Assembly (NCBI GenBank): GCA_945876155.1
Contig: CAMCMW010000099.1
Coordinates: forward strand, 1-6,119
Direction: 5' to 3'
DNA: 6,119 nucleotides
From: an uncultured Ruminococcus sp.
Lineage (GTDB): Bacteria; Bacillota; Clostridia; Oscillospirales; Ruminococcaceae
Shown: one piece after another, positions 4,996 through 6,119 of the stretch
Layout: the number at the start of each line of letters is the position of its first letter
How positions within the stretch are numbered: the stretch's first letter is position 1
Notes under the pieces: generated by a model
Seen by the model: the letters and a program-made list of their open reading frames with translations, nothing else
Told to the model about the DNA's origin: nothing
Database searches by the model: none
Program-made: the position numbers and the translations under genes

Positions 4996-6119
4996 ATGAA
5001 TGCTAATAAGTTTACACAAAAATCCCTTGAGGCTATACAGCTGGCTCAGGATACTGCAACGGAATATCAGAACAATGCGATTGAACCGGAGCATCTTGTT
5101 TATGCACTGCTTAATCAGGAAAACGGTCTGATAAGTCAGCTTATGCAGAAGATGAACATTGATGTTTCAGCGCTGACAGGTTCTGTGGTACAGGTCATTT
5201 CCGCAATGCCTAAAGTTACAGGAAGCGGACGCCAGAGCGGAGCAGTCTATGTTTCAAACGAGGCGGACAGAATTCTTGTTGATGCTGAAAAACAGGCTAA
5301 GAACATGAAGGACGAGTATGTTTCAGTTGAGCATATTTTCCTGTCGCTCCTTGAAAATCCTACTTCAAAGCTGAAAGATATATTCAGGGCATTTTCAATA
5401 GATAAAAACGGGTTCTTAAAGGTGCTGATGGAAGTCAGAGGCAATGCAAAGGTAACAAACCAGAATCCGGAGGAAACCTATGACGTGCTTGCAAAATACG
5501 GTCAGGAGCTGGTTGAGCTTGCAAGAAACAATAAACTTGACCCTGTTATCGGTCGTGACAGCGAGATAAGAAACGTCATAAGAATCCTCTCAAGAAAGAC
5601 CAAGAACAATCCTGTGCTTATCGGTGAACCGGGTGTCGGCAAAACAGCAATCGCTGAAGGACTTGCACTGAGAATCGTTGCAGGAGATGTTCCGGACAGC
5701 CTTAAAGACAGAAAAATTTTCTCTCTTGATTTAGGCGCACTTGTTGCCGGTGCAAAATACAGGGGCGAATTTGAGGAACGTCTTAAAGCAGTACTTTCAG
5801 AGATAAAAAAGAGTGAGGGAAGAATTATCCTCTTTATTGATGAGCTGCACACTATTGTAGGCGCAGGGAAGACAGACGGTGCAATGGACGCCGGAAATCT
5901 TCTCAAACCTATGCTTGCAAGGGGAGAACTGCACTGTATCGGTGCTACGACCCTTAACGAATACAGGCAGTACATTGAAAAGGACGCCGCCCTTGAAAGA
6001 CGTTTCCAGCCGGTTATGGTAAGCGAGCCGACTGTTGAAGACACAATTTCAATTTTGAGAGGACTCAAAGAGCGTTACGAGGTGTTCCATGGCGTAAAGA
6101 TTCACGACCAGGCACTTAT
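4996..6119 (+). CDS. clpB: ATP-dependent disaggregase ClpB, N-terminal part (cut by the right edge)
   Basis: ClpB is a cytoplasmic hexameric AAA+ unfoldase that works with DnaK to rescue aggregated proteins after stress. The 374 visible residues form an open frame without stops. They hold the N-terminal double Clp-N domain (about 1-150) and most of the first nucleotide-binding domain. Motifs are Walker A GEPGVGKT (210-217), pore loop [12 protein letters not shown] (251-262, substrate-gripping Y255), Walker B LFIDE (279-283, E283), sensor 1 region GATTLNEY (316-323) and paired arginine fingers R335-R336 in AALERRF. Residue spacing closely follows E. coli ClpB. The middle coiled-coil domain, which separates ClpB from ClpC and ClpA, lies beyond the edge. 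The choice of ClpB rests on the close match to E. coli ClpB across the N-domain linker (LDPVIGRD) and in [17 protein letters not shown]. Confidence 0.96.
   Translation, partial: MNANKFTQKSLEAIQLAQDTATEYQNNAIEPEHLVYALLNQENGLISQLMQKMNIDVSALTGSVVQVISAMPKVTGSGRQSGAVYVSNEADRILVDAEKQAKNMKDEYVSVEHIFLSLLENPTSKLKDIFRAFSIDKNGFLKVLMEVRGNAKVTNQNPEETYDVLAKYGQELVELARNNKLDPVIGRDSEIRNVIRILSRKTKNNPVLIGEPGVGKTAIAEGLALRIVAGDVPDSLKDRKIFSLDLGALVAGAKYRGEFEERLKAVLSEIKKSEGRIILFIDELHTIVGAGKTDGAMDAGNLLKPMLARGELHCIGATTLNEYRQYIEKDAALERRFQPVMVSEPTVEDTISILRGLKERYEVFHGVKIHDQAL

Noticed and set aside
5502..6068. Long minus-strand open frame of 188 residues opposite clpB
   Set aside because: The plus strand is unmistakably clpB with all expected motifs. 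The antisense translation is serine-rich, matches no family I recognise, and fits the codon-position shadow of a conserved gene.

Overview
The window looks like chromosomal DNA from a moderately AT-rich Gram-positive anaerobe of the class Clostridia (Bacillota), most plausibly Ruminococcus or a relative in the Oscillospiraceae. This placement is an inference from the long, divergent PRPP synthetase, the strong purine-rich Shine-Dalgarno sites, the consensus sigma-A-type promoters and the codon style. I see no RNA gene, insertion sequence, CRISPR array or phage gene. All genes are intact except the two cut by the window edges.

Layout. Bases 1-2265 carry a leftward operon: promoter (2237-2265), a MoxR-type AAA+ ATPase (1244-2206), a DUF58 membrane protein (62-1228) and the first 16 codons of a third gene (1-50) running off the left edge. 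MoxR/DUF58 pairs are widespread and are thought to act as a chaperone and client for cell-envelope or protein-complex maturation. A divergent AT-rich intergenic region (2207-2468) holds the promoters for both directions.

Bases 2385-4218 carry a compact rightward unit: a near-consensus promoter, a family I inorganic pyrophosphatase that starts at TTG (2469-2999), a divergent ribose-phosphate pyrophosphokinase (3026-4177) and an intrinsic terminator (4184-4218). The two enzymes are linked metabolically. PRPP made by the second is consumed by phosphoribosyltransferases that release pyrophosphate, and the first removes that pyrophosphate.

Bases 4248-6119 carry a second rightward unit. It has an exactly consensus promoter (TTGACA, 17 bp, TATAAT, with a TG extension and AT-rich upstream DNA). 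Next comes a 220-residue ribbon-helix-helix protein (4320-4982) with a C-terminal region I do not recognise, then the start of the ClpB disaggregase gene (4996 to the right edge), whose Shine-Dalgarno site overlaps the stop codon of the gene before it. No CIRCE or CtsR-type operator is visible near this promoter. The ribbon-helix-helix protein is therefore a candidate local, perhaps autoregulated, controller of clpB, and this is the part of the window most worth following up.
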